Below, piece by piece: positions 54,319-63,555 of a stretch of 64,000 nucleotides of DNA. Source of the DNA: Ruegeria arenilitoris (GTDB lineage Bacteria; Pseudomonadota; Alphaproteobacteria; Rhodobacterales; Rhodobacteraceae). Location of the stretch: NCBI RefSeq assembly GCF_013032445.1, contig NZ_WQCA01000001.1, positions 62,001 to 126,000 on the forward strand, given 5' to 3'. The stretch's first letter is position 1; each line of letters starts with the position of its first letter. The position numbers and the translations under genes are program-made. The notes beneath the pieces are model-generated. The model was not told where the DNA came from. It saw only the letters and a program-made list of their open reading frames with translations, and searched no databases.

Positions 54319-54681
54319 TCAAAACTGCGTAACCATCAAATTGACAGGCTCCCCTCCTTCAGCGGAGGAGGCATGACCCGTTCCGGTGACATCTTCCGCC
54401 CAGAACAGATCACCGGCGGTAAAGTCGCGAATCTCACCCGATCCGGCCTGAACACGAAACGTTCCCGACAGGACCGTTGCAAGCTGTCGCTTGGGCGAAC
54501 GGTGTGGTTCGCCCTTCCACCCTGCAGGCAAGGTAAGGAAGACAAAGCGCGCGGCATCATAAACGTCAGATACATGGAAAGGCGCGGCGGGCGGGGCAAA
54601 GGTCTTGAGTTCGAGGTCAACGTCTCTGTCCTCAAAATATGAAACGCCCTCTGAATCTTCGAGCAAAATGGAATAGCGCAT
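54319..54681 (-). CDS. cupin domain protein
   Basis: A 120-residue single cupin. It has GWKGEPHRSPKRQLATVLSG (first cupin box, one His) and the later FTAGDLFWAEDVTGTGHAS (second box). A few residues of the usual metal triad are present, so it may bind a metal. It lies just downstream of the MerR remnant and on the same strand. Function unknown. Confidence 0.8.
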   Translation of the reverse strand: MRYSILLEDSEGVSYFEDRDVDLELKTFAPPAAPFHVSDVYDAARFVFLTLPAGWKGEPHRSPKRQLATVLSGTFRVQAGSGEIRDFTAGDLFWAEDVTGTGHASSAEGGEPVNLMVTQF

Positions 54682-54706
54682 TATCTGCCCCCTAAATCAA
54701 ATATGA

Positions 54707-54877
54707 TTATTCCCCTAGTGTACTCATTATGCAGTATTCCGCGTTGATGGTAAGCCGCAGGGCGATGTGATCTTCCGAATATTCCCTGTAGCCGCCCTGA
54801 TATCGCTTTGTTCTTTTGGAACGCTCGTTCACCTGCAATTGCTCAATGACGCGGGGAGTGAATTGTTGGATTGAGGT
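54707..54877 (-). pseudogene. decayed fragment of a MerR-family transcription factor
   Basis: The frame that follows the stop of the PEP-mutase-like gene has no start codon but reads 56 codons with the MerR signature: TPRVIEQLQVNERSK then KRYQGGYREYSEDHIALRL, matching the second half of the MerR DNA-binding domain (GYReYsedh...LRlI). It then ends. The N-terminal helix and the dimerisation helix are missing, so it cannot be functional. It seems a relic of a regulator once located here. The bases around it are otherwise gene-free. Confidence 0.65.
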
Positions 54878-55720
54878 TCATTCGCGATCCGAGAGTTTCT
54901 TGTTCGACATCACCTTACTGATCTCAGCTCCTGGCATCGCGTCACTGGCATAGGTAAATGTTCCCGTCTCTCGCACCTCAACCGCTGCGCGTTGCAATGC
55001 ACCAAACGCAGCCCGGGCAAATGACCCACCCACACTGATCCGTTTCACACCTGCCTCTGCCAGTTGTGCAACGGTATAAGTCGGGGCTTGCAGGCCCATC
55101 ACGACATTCACGGGCTTATCCAAAGCGCGACACACGGTTCGGATCGCCTCGAGATCCGGCAGGCCTGGGGCGTACAGGACATCCGCCCCTGCATCTGAAA
55201 ACGCCTGCAGGCGTCTGATTGTGTCTAAAAGGTCTTTTCGACCCCAGAGATAACTCTCAGCCCGGGCCGTCAACAGGAACGGCTTACCCTGAACAGCATC
55301 TGCCGCCGCACGAATGCGATCAACGGCCATAGGCAACGGGTAGATCGGGTTGCTCTCGTCACCCGTTGCATCTTCGATGGATCCACCGACCAGCCCAACT
55401 TCAATTGCCTGTCTTACCGTTTCTGCGCAGATTTTGGGATCGGCACCAAATCCGTCTTCCAGATCAGCAGCCACCGGCAAATCCGTAGCCTGAACAATTT
55501 CGGCTGCATTCGCCAAAATTTCCTCCCTACTGAGGCTGGCGAATGAATCCAGTTTACCTTTGGAAAAGGCGTACCCAGCACTTGTAGTTGCCAGGGCTTC
55601 AAACCCCATGCAGGCCAGTAACCGCGCAGAGCCAGCATCCCACGGGTTCGGAATAACGAAAGCTTCGTCCCCGTCATGAAGCGCTTTGAAAAGCTCAAAT
55701 TTTGTTTCCTGATTCAACAC
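54878..55720 (-). CDS. isocitrate lyase / phosphoenolpyruvate mutase family protein
   Basis: A 280-residue TIM-barrel enzyme. The start is a GTG at 55720 (or TTG three bases later) directly after GGAGG. Features: ATTSAGYAFSKGKLDSFASL, the metal-binding AADLEDGFGADP, LTARAESYLWGRKDLLD and GVKRISVGGSFARAAFGAL. The family includes 2-methylisocitrate lyase, oxaloacetate hydrolase and carboxyphosphonoenolpyruvate mutase-like enzymes; the specific reaction is unknown, but C-C or P-C bond chemistry on a 2-hydroxy or 2-oxo acid is expected. Confidence 0.85.
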   Translation of the reverse strand: MLNQETKFELFKALHDGDEAFVIPNPWDAGSARLLACMGFEALATTSAGYAFSKGKLDSFASLSREEILANAAEIVQATDLPVAADLEDGFGADPKICAETVRQAIEVGLVGGSIEDATGDESNPIYPLPMAVDRIRAAADAVQGKPFLLTARAESYLWGRKDLLDTIRRLQAFSDAGADVLYAPGLPDLEAIRTVCRALDKPVNVVMGLQAPTYTVAQLAEAGVKRISVGGSFARAAFGALQRAAVEVRETGTFTYASDAMPGAEISKVMSNKKLSDRE

Positions 55721-55796
55721 GCTACCTCCGATTTCTGGGAAGTATAACAATCAGGACCAAATAGGGCATCGGTTTCTCGGCTGCCTGAAACCCACC

Positions 55797-57215
55797 TTAT
55801 GTTCCGCAGAAAGTCGCGTGGACCACCTCTTCATCAGTCGGGGGATTTCTCAGATCAGCCGCATCGGGTTGATCAACATATGGTCGCGCCAGAACCTTGT
55901 TCAGACGATGGAACGGGGCGTAATCCCCGTTAACCGCCGCCTGTATCATCTGCTCGACCCGGTGGTTGCGCGGGATAAAGGCAGGGCTAGCGGCATTCAT
56001 CACCGCCTTTGGGCATTCTTCCCGGACCATTCGCGCCTGCCAGCCTTCGGCCCATGTGTCGTAGGCCTCCGGCGAAAGGAACTGATCGCGGGCATTATCG
56101 TCGCCCAGCGCCCGGAAGGTGTTGGTGAAATCAGAGCGGTTCTCGGCCATGCGGGTGAGAAGGTCGGTGATCAGGGCCTCGTCGCCGTCCTTTTCGATAG
56201 TCAGACCGATCTTGGCACGAAAGCGCGCCAGCCATTCCTGATGGATCAGACTGGGCATGGCGTGTACGATTTCGGTCGCTTCTTCGACCGCGGCTTCGGG
56301 GTCATCGACCTGCTGAATCAATGCCGTCGCCAATTGCGCCAAATTCCAGACCGCAATGTCGGGCTGGTTGGAATAGGCATAGCGTCCCATCCGATCGATC
56401 GAGCTGAATACCGTGTTCGGGTGATAGCTGTCCATGAAGGCGCACGGCCCATAGTCGATGGTTTCCCCGGCAATCGAGCAATTGTCAGTATTCATCACCC
56501 CGTGGATGAACCCAACGCTCATCCACTGTGCGATCAACCGCGCCTGCGTATCCCGCACCGCGCGCAGCAGGCCCATCGGCCCCTCGGCACTCGGATAGTG
56601 GCGAGCAAGGGCGTAGTCGGTCAGTTTACGCAGGTTGTCGGTCTGCCCGCGGCTGGCAAACACCTGAAATGTTCCCACACGCAGATGGCTTTGCGCCACG
56701 CGGGTCAACACCGCGCCGGGCATTGGTCCTTCGCGCAAAACTACCTCACCGGTCTCAACCGCTGCCAGCGCGCGGGTGGTTGGGATGCCCATCGCTTGCA
56801 TCGCCTCGGACACCACGTATTCGCGCAGGACAGGTCCCAGCCAGGCCCGGCCGTCACCCCTGCGACTGAACGGCGTAGGGCCTGAGCCCTTCAATTGAAT
56901 ATCCCGACGAATGCCATCGGTGCCGACTGTTTCCCCCAGCAGAACCGCGCGCCCATCGCCGAGCTGCGGGTTATAGCTGCCGAACTGATGTCCTGAATAC
57001 AGCTGCGCTATCGGCTCGGCCCCTTCGGGCAGAGTGTTACCGGCAAATGCCTCGGCCATCTCATGCACGTCACCGGGCGTGACACGCAGGATCTGCGCCA
57101 ATTCCTCGTTGAACGCGACCAGATGCGGCGAGCGCACCGGTATTGGCGCTTGCCGCGCATAGAAGCTGTTGGGAAGCCGGGCGTAGCTGTTGTCAAACGG
57201 GATCGTCAGGGTCAT
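55797..57215 (-). CDS. selO: protein adenylyltransferase SelO (YdiU family)
   Basis: SelO is a pseudokinase-fold enzyme that transfers AMP to Ser, Thr or Tyr of target proteins in redox control. The 472-residue protein starts at ATG 57215 ([20 protein letters not shown]). Characteristic motifs are [40 protein letters not shown] and [20 protein letters not shown] (the Asn-Asp metal residues). Unlike eukaryotic SelO it lacks a C-terminal selenocysteine. It is divergent from the cupin_5 gene. Confidence 0.95.
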   Translation of the reverse strand: MTLTIPFDNSYARLPNSFYARQAPIPVRSPHLVAFNEELAQILRVTPGDVHEMAEAFAGNTLPEGAEPIAQLYSGHQFGSYNPQLGDGRAVLLGETVGTDGIRRDIQLKGSGPTPFSRRGDGRAWLGPVLREYVVSEAMQAMGIPTTRALAAVETGEVVLREGPMPGAVLTRVAQSHLRVGTFQVFASRGQTDNLRKLTDYALARHYPSAEGPMGLLRAVRDTQARLIAQWMSVGFIHGVMNTDNCSIAGETIDYGPCAFMDSYHPNTVFSSIDRMGRYAYSNQPDIAVWNLAQLATALIQQVDDPEAAVEEATEIVHAMPSLIHQEWLARFRAKIGLTIEKDGDEALITDLLTRMAENRSDFTNTFRALGDDNARDQFLSPEAYDTWAEGWQARMVREECPKAVMNAASPAFIPRNHRVEQMIQAAVNGDYAPFHRLNKVLARPYVDQPDAADLRNPPTDEEVVHATFCGT

Positions 57216-57302
57216 GCCGCAAACATATTGCTGAAATACACGAATACCATAGCGGATCGCGCCCCGGCGTGCATAATCGCGCCGAACAGCACCGAGGCCC
57301 CC

Positions 57303-57722
57303 ATGACCGCGCAAGAGATCATCGACCACTTGAACCTGACCCAACACCCCGAGGGTGGCTGGTTCCGCGAAACATGGCGGGCAGATAACGAAGGCCGCGC
57401 CACCGGCACCTGCATCTATTTCCTGCTGCAGGCGGGTGAACGCAGCCACTGGCACCGCGTTGATGCCACCGAGATTTGGCTGTACCACGCTGGTGCACCG
57501 CTGACCCTGTCGCTAAGCCCCACAGATGACGGCCCCGCGACCGACCACCTGCTGACCCCCGACCTGACAACGGGCGCACCGCAGATCATCGTGCCCGAAA
57601 AACACTGGCAATCGGCGCAGACGAACGGAGATTATACTCTGGTCAGTTGCACCGTCTCACCGGGGTTCGAGTTCGACGGTTTCGTACTGGCCGAGCCGGG
57701 GTTTGATATCGCACGAGAATGA
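57303..57722 (+). CDS. cupin_5 (DUF985) family protein
   Basis: A 139-residue cupin_5 protein: [31 protein letters not shown], then [20 protein letters not shown] and, near the end, [20 protein letters not shown]. The family is of unknown activity, with a single beta barrel. It is divergent from selO and three bases before the desaturase gene, which could be in its operon. Confidence 0.92.
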   Translation: MTAQEIIDHLNLTQHPEGGWFRETWRADNEGRATGTCIYFLLQAGERSHWHRVDATEIWLYHAGAPLTLSLSPTDDGPATDHLLTPDLTTGAPQIIVPEKHWQSAQTNGDYTLVSCTVSPGFEFDGFVLAEPGFDIARE

Positions 57723-57725
57723 AGA

Positions 57726-58616
57726 ATGGATCACCGCGAATTGATAGCGTCTATCCCGCCAGATGCCAAAGACAGCCTGCAAAGGCGGTCGAACTATGCC
57801 GGACTCAGGCATCTTGCGCTTTATGGTGTTGTGCTGACAGGCACGTCGGTTTGCATCGCGACCAAGGCCCCATTTTGGCCCCTGCTCATCCTGCCTCAGG
57901 GCGTCCTGTTGGTTTTCCTGTTCACCCTCAGCCATGAGTGCACGCACAAGACGCCTTTTCGCACTGGCTGTTTGAACGAAGTGATCGGGCATTTGGTTTC
58001 CATCCCAATCGCCCTGCCCTTTACGTGGTTTCGGTATTTTCATCTGGCGCATCACAAGTGGACCAATCATCCTGAAAAAGACCCGGAACTTGCGGGAAAA
58101 CCGCGACCAGAGAATAGGGTTGATCTGCTGGTCTACCTCAGTGGCTGGCCGTACTGGACCGGAATGGCAAAAGTTCTGGCGACAAACGCTGTGGGCAGGA
58201 TCTTCGCGCCCTACCTGCCAGCCCGCCAACACCGCGCCATGCGCATTGAAGCGCGCCTATTGCTGGGGCTTTACGCCCTCGCTGGTATCAGCCTGCTGTA
58301 TTCGTCGCTTATGTTCTGGCTTTGGGTTTTCCCTGTTCTGCTCGGTAAGCCATTCCTTCGCCTTTACCTTCTGGCCGAACACGGGCTTTGCCCGCCCGTT
58401 GCCAACATGCTCGAAAATTCCCGCACGACTTTCACAAACCGTATCATTCGCTTTCTAGCCTGGAATATGCCCTACCATGCCGAGCACCACGCCTACCCGA
58501 ACGTGCCGTTCCATCAGTTACCGGCCTTGCATGAGTGGACCCAGTCACATCTGAAATCGACTTCGGAAGGCTATTCCGAGTTCACCGTAGATTACCTGAA
58601 TTCCCTACAGCGCTAA
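57726..58616 (+). CDS. second membrane fatty acid desaturase family protein
   Basis: A 296-residue membrane di-iron enzyme with three His boxes: [11 protein letters not shown] (about residue 70), [14 protein letters not shown] (about 105), and [18 protein letters not shown] (about 245). The box spacing differs from the desaturase at 24035, so these are different enzymes of the superfamily. It follows cupin_5 by three bases, and its 3' end overlaps the end of anmK on the other strand by 35 bases. Confidence 0.9.
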   Translation: MDHRELIASIPPDAKDSLQRRSNYAGLRHLALYGVVLTGTSVCIATKAPFWPLLILPQGVLLVFLFTLSHECTHKTPFRTGCLNEVIGHLVSIPIALPFTWFRYFHLAHHKWTNHPEKDPELAGKPRPENRVDLLVYLSGWPYWTGMAKVLATNAVGRIFAPYLPARQHRAMRIEARLLLGLYALAGISLLYSSLMFWLWVFPVLLGKPFLRLYLLAEHGLCPPVANMLENSRTTFTNRIIRFLAWNMPYHAEHHAYPNVPFHQLPALHEWTQSHLKSTSEGYSEFTVDYLNSLQR

Positions 58617-59712
58617 GCACTCCACCCCCAACCAGCGCCTTGACCCCGGTCGTACCCGGGCATGAGGTTGGCAATCCTCTTGCGACCCGCACGGCCAGAT
58701 AGGCGAAGGCCTGTGCCTCGAGCATGTCTCCGTCTAACCCCACGGCCTCGACCGGTTCGACCGGGCAATCGAGCGACACGCGCAGCATCTCCATCAGCAC
58801 CGGGTTGTGGCGTCCACCCCCAGTCACCAACACGCGCGAGGGCGGTTTCGGGCAGTGCTCCATCCCCTGCACCACGCCTGCCGCGCACATACCGGTCAGA
58901 GTGGCAACGGCATCGGAATCTGAGAGTTCCTGCACCAGCCCGATCATCTCGGCAAAGTCGTTGCGGTCCAGCGATTTGGGCGGCATCCGAGTAAAGAACG
59001 GCTCGGCCAGAAACAGCTCCAGCGCGCCGGTTTCGACCGTCCCGCCCCGCGCGACAGCGCCGTCGCGGTCCATCGGCAATCCAAGCCGGGCCTGCATCAA
59101 GTCGTCCACAGGTGCATTTGCGGGGCCGGTGTCGAAGGCCAGCAGCGCGCCAGGGATTTCCGGCCCGTCAAAGCCGGGGTCCACATAGGTCAGGTTCCCG
59201 ACCCCACCGAGGTTCAGGAAACACAGCGGCTCGGTCGCACCGATCCATTTGGCGCAAGCAAAATGGAAGAACGGCGCCAGCGGAGCACCCTCGCCTCCCA
59301 TCGCCACGTCATCGGTGCGGAAATCCCAGACGACCGGCACGCCCAGCGCCTGCGCCAGCCCCTTGCCGTCGCCCACTTGCAACGTGCCGCGCCCGCTGGG
59401 TTCATGCGCAAGAGTCTGGCCGTGAAACCCGATCAGGTCGACCTCTTCGAACTCGGACAGCGCCTCGGCATGGGCAAAGGTCACCAGCTCGGCCGCCTTG
59501 TCCACAGTCGGTCCGTGCCATTGGCCAAGGGCGGCACGCAGATCGGCGCGCTCAGCGTCGGAATAGGCGCGATAGCCGCTGGGGCCAAAGCTGATGATCC
59601 GGTGACCGTCTGTTTCGACCACTGCCGTATCCACCCCGTCCAACGACGTGCCAGACATCGCACCCAGGGCTCTGATCGGCCCGCTATTCCTGATGGCCCG
59701 GTTCACGCTCAC
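58582..59712 (-). CDS. anmK: anhydro-N-acetylmuramic acid kinase
   Basis: AnmK phosphorylates and opens 1,6-anhydro-N-acetylmuramic acid during recycling of murein. The 376-residue protein has the ATP motif [58 protein letters not shown] and [15 protein letters not shown]. In this group anmK is often divergent from tyrS; here an MFS gene lies in between. Overlaps the desaturase 3' end. Confidence 0.95.
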   Translation of the reverse strand: MSVNRAIRNSGPIRALGAMSGTSLDGVDTAVVETDGHRIISFGPSGYRAYSDAERADLRAALGQWHGPTVDKAAELVTFAHAEALSEFEEVDLIGFHGQTLAHEPSGRGTLQVGDGKGLAQALGVPVVWDFRTDDVAMGGEGAPLAPFFHFACAKWIGATEPLCFLNLGGVGNLTYVDPGFDGPEIPGALLAFDTGPANAPVDDLMQARLGLPMDRDGAVARGGTVETGALELFLAEPFFTRMPPKSLDRNDFAEMIGLVQELSDSDAVATLTGMCAAGVVQGMEHCPKPPSRVLVTGGGRHNPVLMEMLRVSLDCPVEPVEAVGLDGDMLEAQAFAYLAVRVARGLPTSCPGTTGVKALVGGGVLSAVGNSGNLR

Positions 59713-59917
59713 CTCTTGTGTTTATTGGCGTCGGCTGTGCGACGCGGCGCGCTAAACCTGCACGTTTTGCGCGTTCAAAAGCAAGACAGAACGCACCTTC
59801 CGCGTGTATTTTTGTCGCCATGTGCGCGCCTGCAACCACAACCAATCCGTCGAGAGAGTTGCGCGAAAGCCCGGGCTGAGTAACCATTGTCGACATCTGC
59901 ATGCCAAACGGACAGCC

Positions 59918-61183
59918 ATGACGGACACTGAGACACCCAAACAACCCGCCGAGGGGCGCAATTACCAGCTGATCTTCTGGTCCGGGTCGCTGGCGACAAT
60001 TGGCGGGCAATTGGTGAACCCCAATCTGGTGCTGCCGTTCCTGTATCTGGCCTTGGGGGCGCCAACGTTTTTCGCCGGACTGCTGCTGCCCTTCGTGACC
60101 GGGTCGCGGCTGATCGCCGAGATATTCATGTCTCCGTTTATCAACCGGGTGACCCGCGCCAAGCTTGCGGTTTACGTCCCCAACATCCTGACCGCAGCGA
60201 TTCTGGCCATTGTTGCATTGTTTGCAACCGATCTGCCTAATGTGATGATCGTGCTGCTGTTTCTGACGACCGCTTTGATCATGGGGCTGTGTCAGGGTAT
60301 CACCAGCCTGGGCACCAGTCAGATCTACGGTATTTCTGTCCCCAATGAAAAACGCAACCGGATGGTGTTTGCGCAGGCCACGATCTCGGGCATTCTGGCC
60401 ATCCTTGTTGTCTGGATTACCCGCGACCTGTTGGCCTCGGAAGAACCCATGCAGCGCCACATCGTTGTGCTGTGGTGCGGGGTCATTGCCATGTTCGCCG
60501 CTGGCGTCAGCTTTGCTGGCGTTCGCCTGCTGGAAGAGGAACAGGCCCGCGCGCCCGAAAAGACACAGAAGCCCAAACCGCTGGCCGAATTGGTGACCGG
60601 GTTCAAAACCGGCATGGCCTATGAGTGGTATCGCAAGTTCCTGACGGCGCGGCTGATCTTTGTCTCGGTGGAACTGGCGATGCCATTCTACACGATCCAT
60701 GCGGCAACGTTTCATGTCGGAACCAAACACTCTCTGAGCTACTTCGTTATGGCCGCCAGTCTTGGGATGGTGCTCGGCTCTATCATTTGGGGCTGGCTCA
60801 GTGGTCGCATCTCGGTCAAGCCAGTGATGTGGTTGGGATGCCTGATCTCGGCCGTTTCGGCTATTATGGCTCTGGTCTTCACCTTCATGGGTTATGCGCA
60901 GAATGTCTGGATCTATGCACTGGTCATTCTGCTGCTGTCGTTGGGCGGGAATGGCGTGATCTACGGGCGCTACCTCTACATCATCGAAATGACCTCGGAA
61001 AAAGAGCGGCCCTATCTGGTCGCCCTCGGCGATGTGAGCGCCGGGTTGATCGGGATGGTCTTTGCCGCGATCCTCGGTGCGGTGGCGCATCTGCACGACC
61101 CAGTGACGCCGATATTGGCGCTGGCGGTGCTGAACGTGATCGCGATGGTCTATGCCTTCCGCCTGCCCCCTACCAAAAGCTGA
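59918..61183 (+). CDS. MFS transporter
   Basis: A 421-residue carrier of about 12 membrane helices, with ATG at 59918; an open extension upstream is not supported. The opening [20 protein letters not shown] and the helix [20 protein letters not shown] suggest the MFS, and helix hairpins such as [20 protein letters not shown] fit the MFS signature. Substrate unknown. It is divergent from anmK across 205 bases. Confidence 0.88.
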   Translation: MTDTETPKQPAEGRNYQLIFWSGSLATIGGQLVNPNLVLPFLYLALGAPTFFAGLLLPFVTGSRLIAEIFMSPFINRVTRAKLAVYVPNILTAAILAIVALFATDLPNVMIVLLFLTTALIMGLCQGITSLGTSQIYGISVPNEKRNRMVFAQATISGILAILVVWITRDLLASEEPMQRHIVVLWCGVIAMFAAGVSFAGVRLLEEEQARAPEKTQKPKPLAELVTGFKTGMAYEWYRKFLTARLIFVSVELAMPFYTIHAATFHVGTKHSLSYFVMAASLGMVLGSIIWGWLSGRISVKPVMWLGCLISAVSAIMALVFTFMGYAQNVWIYALVILLLSLGGNGVIYGRYLYIIEMTSEKERPYLVALGDVSAGLIGMVFAAILGAVAHLHDPVTPILALAVLNVIAMVYAFRLPPTKS

Positions 61184-61274
61184 CGTCAGCGCGCTTTTCC
61201 GTGAAAAGGTGCCTTTTCCTTGCCTAAAGCGCCGCCTATACAGTGCCCCGCAACTTCAACCCAAAGGGCACGCT

Positions 61275-62528
61275 ATGACCTACCATCCCAAATCGGATTT
61301 CATCGCCACGATGATCGAGCGCGGCTTTCTCGCCGACTGCACCGATTATCAGGGCCTTGACGAAGCGCTGATGAGTGGATGCAAGTCGGCCTATATCGGC
61401 TTTGATGCAACGGCCAAGTCGTTGCATGTGGGCAGCCTGATCCAGATCATGATGCTGCGCTGGTTCCAGAAAACCGGCCACCAGCCGATCACCCTGATGG
61501 GCGGCGGCACCACAAAGGTGGGCGATCCGTCCTTCCGCGCCGATGAACGCCCCCTTCTGGGCCCCGAACAGATCGACGAGAACATCGCTGGCATCAAAAA
61601 GGTGTTCTCAGCCTTTATAGACTTTGACAGCGACGCCGAAAACAAAGCGTTGATGCTGAACAATGCCGAGTGGCTGGACGGCCTGAACTACCTTGATTTC
61701 CTGCGCGATATCGGGCGGCATTTCTCGGTCAACCGGATGCTTTCATTTGAGTCGGTGAAATCACGGCTTGATCGCGAGCAGTCGCTGAGCTTTCTCGAGT
61801 TCAACTACATGATCCTGCAGGCCTATGACTTCCTTGAGCTGAACCGCCGTTACGGCTGCGTTCTGCAGATGGGCGGTTCGGACCAGTGGGGCAACATCGT
61901 CAACGGTATCGACCTGACCCGCCGCGTGCTGGATCACGAGATTTACGGCCTGACCTCGCCGCTGCTGACCACCAGCGACGGCAAGAAGATGGGTAAATCT
62001 CAGGACGGAGCGGTCTGGCTGAACGCCGACATGCGCTCGCCCTATGAGTTCTGGCAGTTCTGGCGCAACACCACCGACGCCGATGTCGGGCGGTTCCTGA
62101 AGCTCTACACCGAAATGCCGGTGGATGAATGCGACCGTTTGGGTGCCCTGCAAGGGTCCGAGATCAACGAGGCCAAGATCCGTCTAGCCAACGAAGTGAC
62201 TACTCTCGCCCACGGTGCCGCTGCTGCCGCAACCGCCGAAGCCACCGCGCGCGAAGTCTTCGAAAAAGGCGGCGTAGGGGGCGATTTGCCCACCCTGACG
62301 CTCAGCCCGGAGGAGTTGGGCGACGGTATGTCCATCGTGCAGGTGATCGTTAAATCGGGGCTGGCGAAGTCCGGGAAAGAGGCCAAGCGCCTGATCGCCG
62401 AAAACGGCGCCAAACTGGACGACGCGCCGTTGACCGATGCCGGGCTGATGATCGATGCGGGCGCGTTGTCCTCACCGATCAAGCTGAGCGCGGGCAAAAA
62501 ACGCCATGCGTTGGTGCAATTGGGCTGA
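61275..62528 (+). CDS. tyrS: tyrosyl-tRNA synthetase
   Basis: TyrS charges tRNA(Tyr). The 417-residue class I synthetase starts at ATG 61275; a start further upstream inside the MFS gene is excluded. The HIGH-like motif is SLHVGSLIQ, and the KMSKS-like motif is [31 protein letters not shown] and, at the C-terminus, an S4 domain ([20 protein letters not shown]) complete it. A strong terminator follows. Confidence 0.97.
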   Translation: MTYHPKSDFIATMIERGFLADCTDYQGLDEALMSGCKSAYIGFDATAKSLHVGSLIQIMMLRWFQKTGHQPITLMGGGTTKVGDPSFRADERPLLGPEQIDENIAGIKKVFSAFIDFDSDAENKALMLNNAEWLDGLNYLDFLRDIGRHFSVNRMLSFESVKSRLDREQSLSFLEFNYMILQAYDFLELNRRYGCVLQMGGSDQWGNIVNGIDLTRRVLDHEIYGLTSPLLTTSDGKKMGKSQDGAVWLNADMRSPYEFWQFWRNTTDADVGRFLKLYTEMPVDECDRLGALQGSEINEAKIRLANEVTTLAHGAAAAATAEATAREVFEKGGVGGDLPTLTLSPEELGDGMSIVQVIVKSGLAKSGKEAKRLIAENGAKLDDAPLTDAGLMIDAGALSSPIKLSAGKKRHALVQLG

Positions 62529-62549
62529 TCAGAGCCTAAGACAACATTG

Positions 62550-62579
62550 AAAACGGCCACCCAGTTGGGTGGCCGTTTT
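62550..62579. terminator. Rho-independent terminator after tyrS
   Basis: AAAACGGCCACCC and GGGTGGCCGTTTT form a 13-bp stem with the four-base loop AGTT, followed by GTTTTG. It is symmetrical enough to serve also the minus-strand Gly/Lys-repeat gene that ends at 62615. Confidence 0.92.
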
Positions 62580-62614
62580 GTTTTGCACTCACCTCAGGGC
62601 GCACATCTGTGCGG

Positions 62615-63343
62615 TTACTTTTTACCGCCACCTTTACCTTTGCCGCCACCTTTACCGTCGCCGCCTTTACCGTCGCCACCCTTGCCGCCACCTTTACCGT
62701 CGCCGCCCTTGCCGCCACCTTTACCGTCGCCGCCCTTGCCGCCACCTTTACCGTCGCCGCCCTTGCCGCCACCTTTACCGTCGCCGCCTTTGCCGCCACC
62801 TTTACCGTCGCCGCCTTTGCCGCCACCTTTACCGTCGCCGCCCTTGCCGTCGCCCGGACTACCGCCATCGTCGCCGCCGTTGCCGCCACCGCTATTATTC
62901 TTACCGCCAGTGTTGCCGCTGTTCCCATCGCCAGTGTTGCCGCCGTTGCCCGGGTTGCCACCCCCCGTGCTTGAACCCGAGTCGTTCCCATTGTCCGAGT
63001 CAAACTGCGCAAACTGATCACTGCTGCGGTTTTCGCCAGGATTGCCAGGCACGCCGGTTGAGCCTGTCGGCAAGTCAGTCAACAAAGCAGCTAAACCAGG
63101 ACACTGCGCCCCGGTCACATTCAAAGTTGTTTCGAAATCCGCCCGTCGTTGCAAACGATCCAAGAAACTCGGCGTAACCTGTGCGCAATCGCACAACGCT
63201 GCATAGTCCCCTGCATTTGCATAGTCTCTGGCAGTTTGCCAATTGCAGGTTTCAGGCGCTGCAGCCGCTCCACTAACCGTCAAAAGTCCGACAAACGGTG
63301 CAGAGACCAAAACACCAACTACTTTTTTCTTACTTTTTACCAT
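62615..63343 (-). CDS. secreted Gly/Lys-repeat protein
   Basis: A 242-residue protein from ATG 63343, preceded by AGGAGG. A signal peptide (MVKSKKKVVGVLVSAPFVGL, cut near AAA) is followed by a folded part with four Cys (ETCNWQTARDYANAGDYAAL, CDCAQVTPSF, GAQCPGL) and then a long low-complexity tail: Gly/Asn/Ser-rich first (STGGGNPGNGGNTGDGNSGN), then Asp-Gly-Lys repeats (DGKGGGKGG six times in tandem). The C-terminus is GKGKGGGKK. The basic, Gly-rich tail may bind polyanions or surfaces. No family is recognised. Confidence 0.75.
   Translation of the reverse strand: MVKSKKKVVGVLVSAPFVGLLTVSGAAAAPETCNWQTARDYANAGDYAALCDCAQVTPSFLDRLQRRADFETTLNVTGAQCPGLAALLTDLPTGSTGVPGNPGENRSSDQFAQFDSDNGNDSGSSTGGGNPGNGGNTGDGNSGNTGGKNNSGGGNGGDDGGSPGDGKGGDGKGGGKGGDGKGGGKGGDGKGGGKGGDGKGGGKGGDGKGGGKGGDGKGGGKGGDGKGGDGKGGGKGKGGGKK
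62681..62842 (-). repeat. six tandem 27-bp coding repeats
   Basis: Six consecutive 27-bp units (on the plus strand CTTGCCGCCACCTTTACCGT then CGCCGCC), each encoding the nine residues DGKGGGKGG in the minus-strand gene. The first four are identical; units five and six differ by one base at the unit start. The near-identity points to recent expansion by slippage or unequal recombination. Confidence 0.9.
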
Positions 63344-63521
63344 ATTTGGCACCTCCTGAACTCTTAACACACGATCGTAACTGTTTGTTCATTCACGAGA
63401 TGGCGACTGCCCGTGAAGAGTTGTTAAACGCTGCCTGAAGAAACCTTCAGAAAACGCAGCGCTCTTGGGGAAACGTGCCTTGGTCGCAAATCTGTAGACA
63501 TCTCTCTGCTGATAAGGTTAT

Positions 63522-63535
63522 TGAACATATGTTCA
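63522..63535. promoter_or_regulatory. 14-bp perfect palindrome, TetR-type operator
   Basis: TGAACATATGTTCA is perfectly palindromic and lies 20 bases before the ATG of the HSD10-like gene. It overlaps where a promoter should be, as for a TetR-family repressor of acyl-CoA metabolism. The regulator gene is outside the window. Confidence 0.5.
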
Positions 63536-63555
63536 TAAAACCGGAGGAGACCGTC

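Noticed and set aside
54682..54706. Start of a longer cupin upstream
   Set aside because: The cupin start at 54681 has a usable GGGGG site; upstream bases are stop-rich and belong to the MerR remnant gap.
59684..61096. 470-codon minus-strand open frame across the MFS gene
   Set aside because: Antisense to a clear membrane carrier; composition (His, Gln, Asp-rich) is that of a shadow frame.
62681..62842. Regular 27-bp repeats as a CRISPR array
   Set aside because: Units are directly adjacent without unique spacers, are in frame, and no cas genes are nearby.
62547..63017. Plus-strand Pro/Leu/Ser-rich frame resembling a wall extensin
   Set aside because: It is the reverse complement of the Gly/Lys repeat region; the minus-strand gene has the signal peptide and the ribosome binding site.
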